NCBI RefSeq assembly: GCF_004348325.1
Contig: NZ_SMKF01000004.1
Span: 1-64,000, forward strand
From: Micromonospora sp. KC213
GTDB lineage: Bacteria; Actinomycetota; Actinomycetes; Mycobacteriales; Micromonosporaceae
Direction of reading: 5' to 3'
DNA: 64,000 nucleotides
Below, in pieces: positions 52,900 to 60,679 of this stretch (its first letter is position 1; every line of letters begins with the position of its first letter). A model generated the notes under the pieces. That model did not search any database, was not told where the DNA came from, and worked only from the letters and a program-made list of their open reading frames with translations. Both the position numbers and the translations under genes were made by a program.

Positions 52900-53643
52900 A
52901 TGGACGACGATGCGATGACCGCGCGGGGCCGTGGGGCCATGGCGGGTGGAATGCCGCCGGGAAGATCTCGCGGCCGGCTTGCCGACGAGGTGTACGACAC
53001 ACTGCTCGGACAGCTGATGTCGCTACGGATCGAGCCTGGCTCCCGCGTCACGATCGACGTCCTGGCGCGAGAGCTGGGGGTCTCGCAGACGCCGATCCGA
53101 GACGCTCTGAACCGAATGGAGGCCGAGGGCCTGGTCGTGCGTGTGCCCCATGCTGGCTACCGCATTCCCCCCCAAATCACCCGTCACCGATTCGAGGACA
53201 TGCTTGAGGTCCGCCTGCTCCTTGAGCCGGCCGCCGCGCGCAGATCCGCCGAACGCGCGTCCTTGGAGCAGGTGGCCGGTCTGCGACGAATGCTGGGGGA
53301 GATGGCGGAGCTGGAGGGGGGCAGCGGGCCCATGGCCTATGGCGCCTTCGGGCTACGCGACGCCGCTTTTCACGACCTCGTCGCCCTGAGCGCGGAGAAC
53401 CAGGTCATCCGTGAAGCGCTCGCTCGCCTGCACAGCCACGTGCATCTCTTCAGGCTTCACCACGACGCCCAGGTCACTCACCTGGCCATGGCAGAGCACG
53501 AGGAAATTGTGGCCGCGATCGCCGCGCGTGACCCCGACGCCGCTGCCTACGCGATGCGTCGGCACATCTTGCGGTCCGGCGAGCGTTTCCGACGATTGTT
53601 CGACGAGGCCAAGGACGCGGACGGAACGGCGGTAGAGGCTTGA
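52900..53643 (+). CDS. GntR-family regulator, FCD subfamily
   Basis: A 247-residue protein from ATG 52900, with GAAAGGA upstream. The winged helix is RLADEVYDTLLGQLMSLRIE, ITIDVLARELGVSQTPIRDA-like (VTIDVLARELGVSQTPIRDA), MEAEGLVVRVPHAGYRI. The C-terminal FCD domain has RFEDMLEVRLLLEPAAARR, FHDLVALSAENQVI and AEHEEIVAAIAARDPDAA, with Asp and His positions typical of a metal/carboxylate pocket. FCD regulators usually sense organic acids or sugars acids. It is divergent from the importer operon and likely represses it and the downstream PfpI and hydrolase genes. Confidence 0.92.
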   Translation: MDDDAMTARGRGAMAGGMPPGRSRGRLADEVYDTLLGQLMSLRIEPGSRVTIDVLARELGVSQTPIRDALNRMEAEGLVVRVPHAGYRIPPQITRHRFEDMLEVRLLLEPAAARRSAERASLEQVAGLRRMLGEMAELEGGSGPMAYGAFGLRDAAFHDLVALSAENQVIREALARLHSHVHLFRLHHDAQVTHLAMAEHEEIVAAIAARDPDAAAYAMRRHILRSGERFRRLFDEAKDADGTAVEA

Positions 53644-53731
53644 CGGGCGAACTGGGCCGGGGAATGCTAATTCAACCGGATCGGATCGGATTGGATCTAC
53701 GTCACCCGCCCCGAGATGCGAGGAGAAGCAG

Positions 53732-54301
53732 GTGCCCAGAGCGCTGCTCCTGATCGGCGACGCCGCCGAGGAGCTCGACACCATGTATCCCTACTATCGC
53801 GTGCAGGAGGGCGGCTGGGACGTTGACGTCTCGTCACGGACGATGCGTGACGTGCAACTGGTCATCCACGAGTTCGATCCCAACTCCGACGCCTACGTGG
53901 AGAAGAACGGCCGGAAGCTGCCGGTCGACGTGCCCTGGGCCGAGGTCGACGTCGAGCGCTATGACGCCCTCATCATTCCCGGGGGACGCGCCCCCGAGTG
54001 GATCCGGGTCAACACCGACGTCAGGCGCATCACCGAGCACTTCTTCGCGCGCAACCTCCCCGTCGCGCTGGTGTGCCACGGTGCGCAGGTACCAGCGGTG
54101 TACGGGCTACTGAAGGGTCGAAAGACGGCCTGCTTCCCCCCCATCACCGGTGACATGGAGAACGCAGGCGCGACGGTCGTCGACGCTCCCGACGTGGTGG
54201 ACGGCAACCTCGTTTCCTGCCGGGGGTGGCCCGACATGCCGCAATTCGGCAGGGCGATGATGGAGCTCTTCTCGAAGTCCGTCAACCCCGCATCGGCATG
54301 A
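53732..54301 (+). CDS. DJ-1/PfpI-family protein
   Basis: A 189-residue protein from GTG 53732 with GAGGAG upstream. Class I amidotransferase-like fold: ALLLIGDAAEELDTMYPYYR (the Glu and Asp near residue 12 are the usual acidic partner), DALIIPGGRAPEWIRVNTDV, and the nucleophile Cys in LVCHGAQVPAVYGLLKGRKT (about residue 116). The family includes glyoxalase III/deglycase-like enzymes and proteases. Its position after GntR and before an alpha/beta hydrolase suggests an auxiliary catabolic or detoxifying step, unproven. Confidence 0.9.
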   Translation: MPRALLLIGDAAEELDTMYPYYRVQEGGWDVDVSSRTMRDVQLVIHEFDPNSDAYVEKNGRKLPVDVPWAEVDVERYDALIIPGGRAPEWIRVNTDVRRITEHFFARNLPVALVCHGAQVPAVYGLLKGRKTACFPPITGDMENAGATVVDAPDVVDGNLVSCRGWPDMPQFGRAMMELFSKSVNPASA

Positions 54302-54320
54302 GCACACCTGGCCTGCCCCG

Positions 54321-55142
54321 GTGACGGCACTTCGGACCGTCACAGTCGACGGCTCCCCCGTCCACGTCCTGGAGAGCGGCACCGGGCCCGCGGTGCTGAT
54401 GCTGCACGGCTCCGGACCCGGCACGACCGGGTCCGGAGCCTGGGCGACGACGGTGCAGGCGCTGGGCACGTCCTGGCACCTGGTGGCTCCTGACCAAGCG
54501 GGGTTCGGCCGTACACCCATCCCGGCGGGCTCCAGGGGTGGGCTCCGGCTGTGGACGGAGCAGGCCGCGGGCCTGATGGATGCTCTCGGTATCGAGTACT
54601 ACGCTGTGGTGGGTCACTCCATGGGCGGTGCCGTGGCGCTGGCGATGGCGGCCACGCGCCCCCAGCAGGTCACCCGTGTCGTGGCGGTCTCGACGATGGG
54701 CGCCCCCGGGGCGCCGCTGTCCGCCGAGCTCGACGCGGTCTGGGCCGCCCCCGCCAGCCCGCTCGGGGCACGAGACATGCTGAGTCGCCTCGTCCACGAC
54801 CAAGCGCTCGTGACCGATTCGGCCGTCGATACCCGTGCAGCTGCGATGCGAGCGGGGGCGGCCGCGTTCGCGTCGTTGTTCCCTCCACCTAGGGCACGAT
54901 GGGTCGACGAACTCACCCTCTCGGCGCACACGCTGGCAGCGGTCCGCGCGCCCGTGCTACTCGTTCACGGCGCCGAGGACCGAGTCACCCCGCTCGGGAC
55001 GGCAGCCCAGCCCTTGCTCGAACACCTGGCCGATGTCCGTCTGCACGTGCTCGGTCGATGCGGGCACGTGCCGGCGATCGAGCACCCGCACGAGTTCAGG
55101 CAATTGTTGTCGTGCTTCCTCGGCCGGGACCGAGGTCACTAA
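54321..55142 (+). CDS. Alpha/beta hydrolase (meta-cleavage product hydrolase-like)
   Basis: A 273-residue protein from GTG 54321, 19 bases after the PfpI gene. Oxyanion HGSGPGTTGSGAW (about residues 29-41) is typical of BphD/HsaD-like C-C hydrolases. Nucleophile elbow VVGHSMGGAVALAM (Ser at about 98), acid in VLLVHGAEDRVTPLG and the His in GRCGHVPAIEHPHEF. It hydrolyses a C-C or ester bond; which substrate is unclear. Likely co-transcribed with the GntR and PfpI genes. A hairpin follows at once. Confidence 0.92.
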   Translation: MTALRTVTVDGSPVHVLESGTGPAVLMLHGSGPGTTGSGAWATTVQALGTSWHLVAPDQAGFGRTPIPAGSRGGLRLWTEQAAGLMDALGIEYYAVVGHSMGGAVALAMAATRPQQVTRVVAVSTMGAPGAPLSAELDAVWAAPASPLGARDMLSRLVHDQALVTDSAVDTRAAAMRAGAAAFASLFPPPRARWVDELTLSAHTLAAVRAPVLLVHGAEDRVTPLGTAAQPLLEHLADVRLHVLGRCGHVPAIEHPHEFRQLLSCFLGRDRGH

Positions 55143-55144
55143 TC

Positions 55145-55163
55145 GCTGCGGCAGGTCCGCAGC
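55145..55163 (+). terminator. Terminator after the alpha/beta hydrolase gene
   Basis: GCTGCGG (55145-55151) and CCGCAGC (55157-55163), a 7-bp stem with a 5-base loop, 2 bases after the stop codon. Confidence 0.7.
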
Positions 55164-55521
55164 CCGTGCTCAAGCAGATCAGCATGAAGCAGACGTGATC
55201 CGCGCAGGAGCTAACGCCGTCTCCGAGACCCGAGCCGTGCGGCTGCGGGCAGCCGCTCGGTACTGCCGGCATATGGCCCTGCTTGCTGGGTCGACGACCT
55301 CATCCGGTTCCGTCATGACACCCGAGAGGGTTCCGGGTGCTCATCGATGGGCACACTCCCCGCCCGCTGCCCTGGGGAGCGAGACGATCACCGAGGCACC
55401 TCGGTTTCAGTGGTGATCTCTCCGGCAATCGGGACGGGTCATTGATCAGGAAGCGCTGAACGTGGGGCACCTGTCGGCTACCGCACATCGTTGATCATCG
55501 TATCGTCGACACATAGCGACC
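55164..55521. other. Intergenic region before the right 35-bp repeat
   Basis: About 360 bases. It holds the inverted repeat at 55386-55418; otherwise no recognisable coding potential. Confidence 0.4.
55386..55418. repeat. Nested inverted repeat
   Basis: GATCACC (55386-55392) and GGTGATC (55412-55418) form a 7-bp outer stem. Inside, CCGAGG-CA-CCTCGG (55391-55404) forms its own palindrome, so two alternative structures compete. It may be a terminator for the opposite strand or an operator; the role is open. Confidence 0.5.
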
Positions 55522-55556
55522 GTGGGGTAGCGGTATCGATCACCCCTCGGACACGA
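55522..55556 (+). repeat. 35-bp direct repeat, right copy (partner 33261-33295)
   Basis: Thirty-three of 35 bases match the left copy. It encodes WGSGIDHPSDT in frame with the following reading frame; an in-frame TAG lies just upstream at 55514-55516. Confidence 0.88.
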
Positions 55557-55790
55557 TCGTTGAAATCGACGCGGTGCGGGAGCTGGGGGAGGCGCTGGAG
55601 CTGCTGCGCAGCGGGGTGATCTTCCCGAGCGTGGACCTGGACGACTTCGAGTTCGTCTACACGAACGGCGACGGCAGGTCGATCGAGCAGATGTCCGACG
55701 AGGAGTGGGAAGCGTTCATCGAGTCCGGCGAGGAGCCTTACATCACGGTGACGGAGGGCCGTGGCGGTGGCCCCTCGTCGGCAGGCAGGG
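55532..55790 (+). pseudogene. C-terminal part of an uncharacterised gene that starts in the 35-bp repeat
   Basis: The frame reads GIDHPSDTIVEIDAVRELGE, ALELLRSGVIFPSVDLDDFE, FVYTNGDGRSIEQMSDEEWE, AFIESGEEPYITVTEG, a compact acidic protein part with real-protein character. It has no start of its own before 55532 (stop at 55514) except a possible GTG at 55574. I do not recognise the family, but the small acidic sequence and the next fragments suggest phage structural genes. The N-terminal side of the same protein may be represented near 33241-33295. The frame stays open to 56242, but the sequence after about 55760 becomes low-complexity. Confidence 0.55.
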
Positions 55791-56190
55791 TTCATGAAGG
55801 CGCGGCTGGAGCTGGTCGACGACGCCTCCGGCTGGGTCGGCCGGAGCCGTCGAGCCCGGCCCCGGTAGGCGGGAAGCTGGCCGACTCTCTCCGGGCGTTC
55901 TCGCGGCAGCCGTGCGGCGGGCGGTCGCGGCAGGCTTCGCCGCCGAGCAACGGCGGACCGCCATCGCAGAACGGCCGATCGAATCGCCGCGACGATCGGC
56001 CGCGCCCGCAGGACGTTGGTGGCGGCGCTCGCCGCCGAGGTGCACAACAAGTAGGGAAGAAGTCTGGTGGGCTGCAACTGCGGCAGCAAGGCACGACGCA
56101 CTGTATAGACGTTGTCCTACGAGGACGGCCGCAACGGCGGCGAGTACAACTCAAGGCACAGGCGGAGGTCGCTGACGTCTGTAACGGTGG
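55791..56190 (+). pseudogene. Possible decayed phage structural gene fragments
   Basis: Short pieces in changing frames read FMKARLELVDDASGWVGRS, then APVGGKLADSLRAF, reminiscent of the APVDTGxLxxSL motif of HK97 gp10-like head-tail proteins. Starting at GTG 56067 with a GGGAAG ribosome site, GCNCGSKARRTV is followed after a stop by TLSYEDGRNGGEYNSR, like small phage proteins of the GCNCG type. Each match is short; taken together they suggest a lost prophage cassette, but this is tentative. Confidence 0.35.
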
Positions 56191-56500
56191 TGGCGGCACG
56201 ATCCAGAGGGGCATGGTTACCGAGCGGCGTGTGCCTTCATGAGTTTCGACGCTGAAGGTCCATGCAGGATGACCGCGTCGGCGGTTTGTAGTCCGCTGCA
56301 TGCGTGGCCAGGCCCTCGGCGGGCAGCTTGGGGCCGTGAGGGGGCAGGGTTGCGCCGGTTGGACCGGATGCGACAAGCTGAAACGTCACGTAGTGAGACG
56401 CCGCTGTTGCCATAGGCTATTGGCCTCCTATATGGAGGACGGGGGAGACGAGTATGGTGCTCAGGTCAGCGACGGCTGGAGCAGGAAGACCTCAGCGGCA
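56191..56500. other. Region upstream of the ESX-associated operon
   Basis: About 310 bases between phage-like fragments and the first membrane protein gene. No gene recognised. The frame of the membrane protein is open from 56300, and ATG 56432 is an alternative start; the operon promoter should lie here. Confidence 0.4.
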
Positions 56501-56920
56501 ATGACTGGTGCTTCTCGGTTGAGCCGAACCAGCCTGCTGCTGTGGGCCGTTGGCCCGGTTCTCGAACTATCGGCCGTCGCTGCGGCTACCGCGGTTTTCC
56601 CCGAGGTGGCCGAGGCATCAGTCTTTGGCTCGCCGTGGACTGAAGTCGTCCTGATCGGGGCGCTGTGCGCGACGCTGGTCGGAGTCCTGATGGCACGGCG
56701 GTCGTCCGGCCCGTCCTCCGGTAGGCGTTGGGGGGTTGCCGCCGTGCTGTGGATCCTGGCCGGCGTCGTGGCCCTGGTGACGACTTGGTTCTTCATGAGT
56801 GGCAGGTGGCTGGTGTACGGCGTCTTGCTGGCGCACTCCGCTGTTTCTATGTTCGTGATCGCCCAACAGGTGACGCGAGCTCCGGTCAATGAGCATCCGT
56901 CGGCGGTGGCGAGCCGATGA
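56501..56920 (+). CDS. Four-TM membrane protein, first gene of ESX-associated operon
   Basis: A protein of about 139 residues from ATG 56501 (AGGAAG upstream; ATG 56432 would add 23 residues). It has four hydrophobic helices: SLLLWAVGPVLELSAVAAAT, EVVLIGALCATLVGVLMA, GVAAVLWILAGVVALVTTWF and WLVYGVLLAHSAVSMFVI, joined by short loops, with a basic RRSSGPSSGRR loop that should face the cytoplasm. I do not recognise the family. It overlaps the YbaB-like gene (ATGA at 56917), so it is translated with the ESX-type proteins downstream and may be their membrane partner. Confidence 0.72.
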   Translation: MTGASRLSRTSLLLWAVGPVLELSAVAAATAVFPEVAEASVFGSPWTEVVLIGALCATLVGVLMARRSSGPSSGRRWGVAAVLWILAGVVALVTTWFFMSGRWLVYGVLLAHSAVSMFVIAQQVTRAPVNEHPSAVASR

Positions 56921-57660
56921 GCGACGAGATTATCCAGAAGCTACGGCAGTTGCACCAGTACACGGCAGATCTGCGATCGCTGGTCGAACAGTTGCAGCCG
57001 CGGTTGCCGCAAGCGACAACCGCCGCCACCGATCCATCTGGAGTGGTGCACATTAGCGTGGACGCGAACGGAATACCGGAGCTCATCCACGTCGAGGTCG
57101 GCTGGGAGCGCCGTGTCGATCCTCAGCACCTGGGCGCATGCGTTCTCTCGGCTTATCAGGAGGCGGCCAGCAAGGTCATGCAGTCGCTGGCAGAGGGTCT
57201 CAACGTTGACGACTGGCGTTCGGGAACGGAGGACGTGGCAGCGAGGAGCCAGCGCCCCAGCGCTGCCGGCCCACCGTTGCCGCAGGTGCCGGTCTACGGC
57301 CGGCCGCGCGACCCGCTGGCTCTTGCCGAGGAAGCCATGAAGGCGCTTCAGGTAGCGCGAGCAAGAGCGGTCACATCTGCGACAGCACATGTTGGACAGG
57401 CTGATGGACAGCGGGTGTCCATCACGCTTTCTGCATCCGGCTTGCAGGGCTGCTCCATCGAGCCGGCCTGGGCGGAACAGCAGAGTGCAGCATCCATCAA
57501 CGATGCCCTGGATCAGGCGCTCAGGTCTGCCCGATCGTCACTGGACGATGCCAACTCTCGTGGGGGGACCGAGACGCAGGTACTGGACACTCTGGCCGGT
57601 GAGGCGCTGGCAACCCTCGTATCCATCACCGAGACGACTGAACGCCGGAAGGGATACTGA
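56917..57660 (+). CDS. Double YbaB/EbfC-domain protein, ESX-associated
   Basis: A 247-residue protein with two YbaB-like units. Unit 1 (residues 1-100): IIQKLRQLHQYTADLRSLVE, ATDPSGVVHISVDANGIPEL and LGACVLSAYQEAASKVMQSL. A Pro-rich linker (QVPVYGRPRDP) is followed by unit 2 (about 125-235): ALAEEAMKALQVARARAV, DGQRVSITLSASGLQGCSI and INDALDQALRSARSSLDDA. YbaB proteins bind DNA or act as chaperones and are frequently encoded next to ESX genes (EspL-like). Fused tandem YbaB is uncommon. One base separates its stop from the EspC-like gene. Confidence 0.82.
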   Translation: MSDEIIQKLRQLHQYTADLRSLVEQLQPRLPQATTAATDPSGVVHISVDANGIPELIHVEVGWERRVDPQHLGACVLSAYQEAASKVMQSLAEGLNVDDWRSGTEDVAARSQRPSAAGPPLPQVPVYGRPRDPLALAEEAMKALQVARARAVTSATAHVGQADGQRVSITLSASGLQGCSIEPAWAEQQSAASINDALDQALRSARSSLDDANSRGGTETQVLDTLAGEALATLVSITETTERRKGY

Positions 57661-57661
57661 G

Positions 57662-57976
57662 ATGTCATCCCCCAGCCACGGACAGGTCACCGTAGCGACC
57701 GACGTACTGCGTCGGGAAGCCGGCGAGTGGGATCTGCAAGGCGCTGCCATCGGTGAAATCATGGCGAAGACCAGTGGAATGGAATTGGGCAGGGCCGAGG
57801 CCGGACTGTTCCAGATCATTGTGTCGCCCTACAACGAGGTTGTGAACGCGGTGACGGACCGCTGCCGTGAGGGCCAGGCGGCGATGGCTGAGGTTGCGCA
57901 GACGCTGCGGGTGGTGGCTGGCACCTACGAGGAAGAAGACCTCAACAACGCGCACACGTTGCGAGACCTCTACTGA
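57662..57976 (+). CDS. ESX-1 EspC-like / WXG100-superfamily protein
   Basis: A 104-residue, wholly helical protein. ATG 57662 lies one base after the YbaB stop (TGAGATG). The sequence VTVATDVLRREAGEWDLQGA, then AEAGLFQIIVSPYNEVVNAV and QAAMAEVAQTLRVVAGTYEE fits DUF2580/EspC-type proteins: two long helices, a W in the first helix and a C-terminal YxxxD/E-like GTYEEED secretion signal. Such proteins are exported by type VII secretion systems. No ESX core (EccC, EccB, EccD) lies in the window. Confidence 0.82.
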   Translation: MSSPSHGQVTVATDVLRREAGEWDLQGAAIGEIMAKTSGMELGRAEAGLFQIIVSPYNEVVNAVTDRCREGQAAMAEVAQTLRVVAGTYEEEDLNNAHTLRDLY

Positions 57977-57988
57977 GCGAGGAACAGG

Positions 57989-58783
57989 GTGGATTTCAGC
58001 AAGGCTCAGTTCCAAGCGCTGATAGATGACATTACATCAGGGCTCGGCGACTTCTCCAACCATCTGAACGACATCGTTCCAGCTGCTACGGCGGCAGCCA
58101 ACCGCTGGTATGTCCCGCCGGAGGTGGGGGAAATCATCGTCTCGATGGCCAACAAGGTGATCGAGGTAGGCAAGAGTCTGCTTCAACTCTTCATAGACGT
58201 ACTGAAGGGCGCGGCCGCGCCGATCTTCATGTTCAGTGACGCATGGCGGTGGATGGATGTGCGCGGTTCGGCAACCGGCATCGCCAGCGCCCTGACCGAA
58301 CAGCACCTTGTGGTGGACAACTCTGACTGGTCCGGCAAGGCACGCGATGCCTACGTCGGAAGCGTCTCCAGCCACTCTGATGCTGCGGCTCGCATCGGCT
58401 CAGTCGCTTCCAGCACGTCCAACTGTCTGATCGGCTGCGCGGTGGCAGGGTCCGGCTTCTACATCACGCTCGCTGTCGTCCTGGCCAAGCTGATCACCGC
58501 GACAATCACCGCTGTGGCCGCGTTCGGCTCCGGTGTTTTCTCCCCGGCCGGTGCGGCTCTTATCCTGGAGGAGGCGGGCGTCAACACCGCCATCATCGGC
58601 ACCGCCCTCACCGCTCTCGGTGCCTTCCTCGCAGCGCAGACCGGAACGATGATTGTCCTGCACGGCGAGGCGGTCGACGCTACCTCCTTCCCGGGCGGAA
58701 AATGGCCCTCGTCCAACACCTCCACGTTCAACGACGCAACCGTCACTGATGGGGACGCTGACTGGTCGCTCGCTGGTGACTGA
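57989..58783 (+). CDS. WXG100-like protein with C-terminal transmembrane hairpin
   Basis: A 264-residue protein from GTG 57989 (GAGGAACAGG upstream). Residues 1-95 are helical (KAQFQALIDDITSGLGDFSN, VSMANKVIEVGKSLLQLFID). Residues 95-150 have the WXG fold core: LTEQHLVVDNSDWSGKARDA, YVGSVSSHSDAAARIGSVAS, with Trp-Ser-Gly at about 112. The last 110 residues have two hydrophobic segments (GSGFYITLAVVLAKLITATI and AIIGTALTALGAFLAAQ) joined by Gly-rich turns, then a polar tail. It looks like an exported or membrane-inserting ESX substrate without a toxin domain. The final gene of the operon. Confidence 0.78.
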   Translation: MDFSKAQFQALIDDITSGLGDFSNHLNDIVPAATAAANRWYVPPEVGEIIVSMANKVIEVGKSLLQLFIDVLKGAAAPIFMFSDAWRWMDVRGSATGIASALTEQHLVVDNSDWSGKARDAYVGSVSSHSDAAARIGSVASSTSNCLIGCAVAGSGFYITLAVVLAKLITATITAVAAFGSGVFSPAGAALILEEAGVNTAIIGTALTALGAFLAAQTGTMIVLHGEAVDATSFPGGKWPSSNTSTFNDATVTDGDADWSLAGD

Positions 58784-58788
58784 TCGGC

Positions 58789-58863
58789 GAAGGCCCGGGA
58801 GGAGTCCTCGGGTGGCGGGATCCGCACCTCCGGTGGATCACGCTCGGTTCCTTCCGGGCCTTC
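58789..58863 (+). terminator. Terminator-like structure closing the ESX-associated operon
   Basis: GAAGGCCCGG (58789-58798) pairs perfectly with CCGGGCCTTC (58854-58863), enclosing shorter stems. It starts 5 bases after the stop codon. Confidence 0.65.
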
Positions 58864-58938
58864 CTACCCGCTCGCGCGGGTGGCTCAGGGCCGAATAACG
58901 GCTCCAGGCACGGGGGTTCCGCGGCCGGCTGCGCGCCA

Positions 58939-59232
58939 CGGCCTCGACGAATGCCAGGTCCGCGACTGGCGAGCCCTGGCACGCCCACATCACCCTGTCC
59001 ATGGCCGCCCACGCCTGGCTGTCCGTGGCCTAATCCTCTACCACGAAAGGGGATCCAGCCTCGGCGACGACATGATGATCGGCTACACGGTACCGGAGAC
59101 CGGAAGACTGCTCACCGCACTCGTAGTGCGATCAACCCACCCGCCAGAGCGCGTCGGGGCTTGGTCCCACTGGTGCAGGAGACGCCAACACCAAGCCGGA
59201 ACCTGCCACTACCGACGACGCGGCTACCCCTG
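58939..59232 (+). pseudogene. IS701-type transposase C-terminal remnant 2
   Basis: Frames give GLDECQVRDWRA, then AHITLSMAAHAWLSVA, then after a shift VPETGRLLTALVV, PPERVGAWSHWCRRRQHQAG and TCHYRRRGYP with a stop at 59232. This is the IS701 C-terminus (compare 26034-26245) but from a different subtype. At least two shifts; no upstream half. Confidence 0.68.
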
Positions 59233-59486
59233 ACCAACTGCCGTTGCAGTACCAGGGGCCTGGTAAATAAGGGGTTCAGGTGGGTTGGTGGCGGGCGAGG
59301 CGGCGGGTCATGACGATCATCATGGCCCATTGGTGGTGGGTGCGATACGTCGACACGCTGCGACTGGGGCAACAGGGTGGACGCCAACCGCGCCGACAAT
59401 ACCGGCCCGTTCCCGGTCAGGCGGTCGACGTGGCCTGAGCAGCAACCGGCGCCTGCCCGGGGACCGGATGGTGTCCCGCGGGCGGG

Positions 59487-60056
59487 TTAGTCCGGCGGCC
59501 AGGTGGTCAGGACGGCGTCGAGGGCGTCCAGGGACCTCCGCCAGGAGTCGTCCGCTGTGCGCGGGTGATGGCGGAACCCGCCGGCCCTCTCCAGGCTGAC
59601 GAAACCGTGCAGGGTGCTGTGCAGGAAGCGCACCGCGTCCGTCTGGGCGGGTTCGGCCAGCGCGTAGCCCCGGAGGATTGCCCGGGTCAGCTCGGCGTGT
59701 CGGCGTGCCGCGCTGCCGGCGGGTGATTCCGCGTCGATCTCGATCTGGGCGGCGGCGTACCGGCCCGGGTGGGCCTTGGCGTAGTCGCGGTAGGCGTTTG
59801 CGAAGGCTACCAGCGCGTCCTTGCCGGCGCGACCGGCCAGGGCCTCCGCCACCCGGTCGGCCAGCTCGGTCAGGGCCAGCGCCGCCAGCCTCATCCGCAG
59901 GTCCTGCACGTTGCGGACGTGCGAGTAGAGGCTCGCGTCCCGTACGTCCAGGCGGCGGGCGAGCGCCGAAACGGTCAACTGGTCGAATCCCACCTCGTCC
60001 GTCAGGTCCGCCGCAGCGTTGACCAGGCGTTCGACGGTCACTTTTGTGCGTGCCAC
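59487..60056 (-). CDS. TetR-family transcriptional regulator
   Basis: A 189-residue protein from GTG 60056. The helix-turn-helix is VERLVNAAADLTDEVGFDQL, TVSALARRLDVRDASLYSHV, RNVQDLRMRLAALALTELAD. The remaining helical part has a WHG-like DAVRFLHSTLHGFVSLERAG motif, typical of the TetR_C_13/WHG group. It is divergent from the FBP-domain gene and shares a 77-base intergenic region with a CCTAG-N5-CTAGG dyad at 60069-60083. It probably represses its own gene and perhaps the FBP gene. Confidence 0.92.
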   Translation of the reverse strand: MARTKVTVERLVNAAADLTDEVGFDQLTVSALARRLDVRDASLYSHVRNVQDLRMRLAALALTELADRVAEALAGRAGKDALVAFANAYRDYAKAHPGRYAAAQIEIDAESPAGSAARRHAELTRAILRGYALAEPAQTDAVRFLHSTLHGFVSLERAGGFRHHPRTADDSWRRSLDALDAVLTTWPPD

Positions 60057-60068
60057 GTTACCCTCCTG

Positions 60069-60083
60069 CCTAGGATCTCTAGG
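60069..60083. promoter_or_regulatory. Candidate TetR operator
   Basis: CCTAG (60069-60073) and CTAGG (60079-60083) with 5 bases between, 13 bases upstream of the TetR GTG. CCTAG recurs as CTAGCC near 60107, on the other side of the divergent promoters. The dyad is short, so the call is tentative. Confidence 0.55.
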
Positions 60084-60133
60084 TTAGCGCATAGTGGTTG
60101 GCACTCCTAGCCTGGGTGAGATAGCTTCGAGGC

Positions 60134-60631
60134 ATGGTTCCCCTGACCGAGCACGACGTCCGCGCGTCATTCGTCAACTGCACCAAGGGTGAGACGAAGC
60201 GCCTTGCCCTGCCCCGGGACCTGACCGAACGACCCTGGGCCGACCTGGACTTTCTCGGCTGGCGGGACCCCGCCGCACCCCAGCGGGCCTACCTGGTAGT
60301 CGAGTCCGACCAGGGGCCGGTGGGGGTGGCGCTGCGACTGGCGGCACCGTCCGCCGGACGGGCCCGGCGCAGCATGTGCTCGTTGTGCCTGACCAACCAT
60401 TCCGGTGACGGGGTGTCGCTGATGACCGCCCGCAAGGCTGGGCGGGCCGGACAGCAGGGCAACTCGGTGGGCGTCTACATCTGCACCGACCTCGCCTGCT
60501 CGCTCTACCTGCGAGGCCGCAAACAGACCGGGCTCGGCGGTCGACTCCACGAGTCGATCACTCTGGCCGAGAAGATCGACCGGACCCGAGCCAACCTGGT
60601 TGGCTTTCTGGACAAGGTGGTCGCGGGCTGA
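60134..60631 (+). CDS. FBP-domain (FusB/EF-G-binding-like) zinc protein
   Basis: A 165-residue protein. Helical N-terminus (TEHDVRASFVNCTKGETKRL, PWADLDFLGWRDP). The C-terminal treble-clef zinc finger has CSLC (about 82-85) and CTDLAC (about 119-124) with GDGVSLMTARKAGRAGQQGN in between, a hallmark of the FBP (elongation-factor-G-binding, FusB-like) family. In staphylococci FusB-type proteins free EF-G from fusidic acid-stalled ribosomes; actinobacterial members are mostly uncharacterised. It is divergent from a TetR regulator, which would fit an inducible ribosome-protection role, but that is inference. Confidence 0.88.
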   Translation: MVPLTEHDVRASFVNCTKGETKRLALPRDLTERPWADLDFLGWRDPAAPQRAYLVVESDQGPVGVALRLAAPSAGRARRSMCSLCLTNHSGDGVSLMTARKAGRAGQQGNSVGVYICTDLACSLYLRGRKQTGLGGRLHESITLAEKIDRTRANLVGFLDKVVAG

Positions 60632-60679
60632 CGGTGGGTGGAGATCAGGCCGACGAGCAGCCGCCGTCGCCGGCACCGA

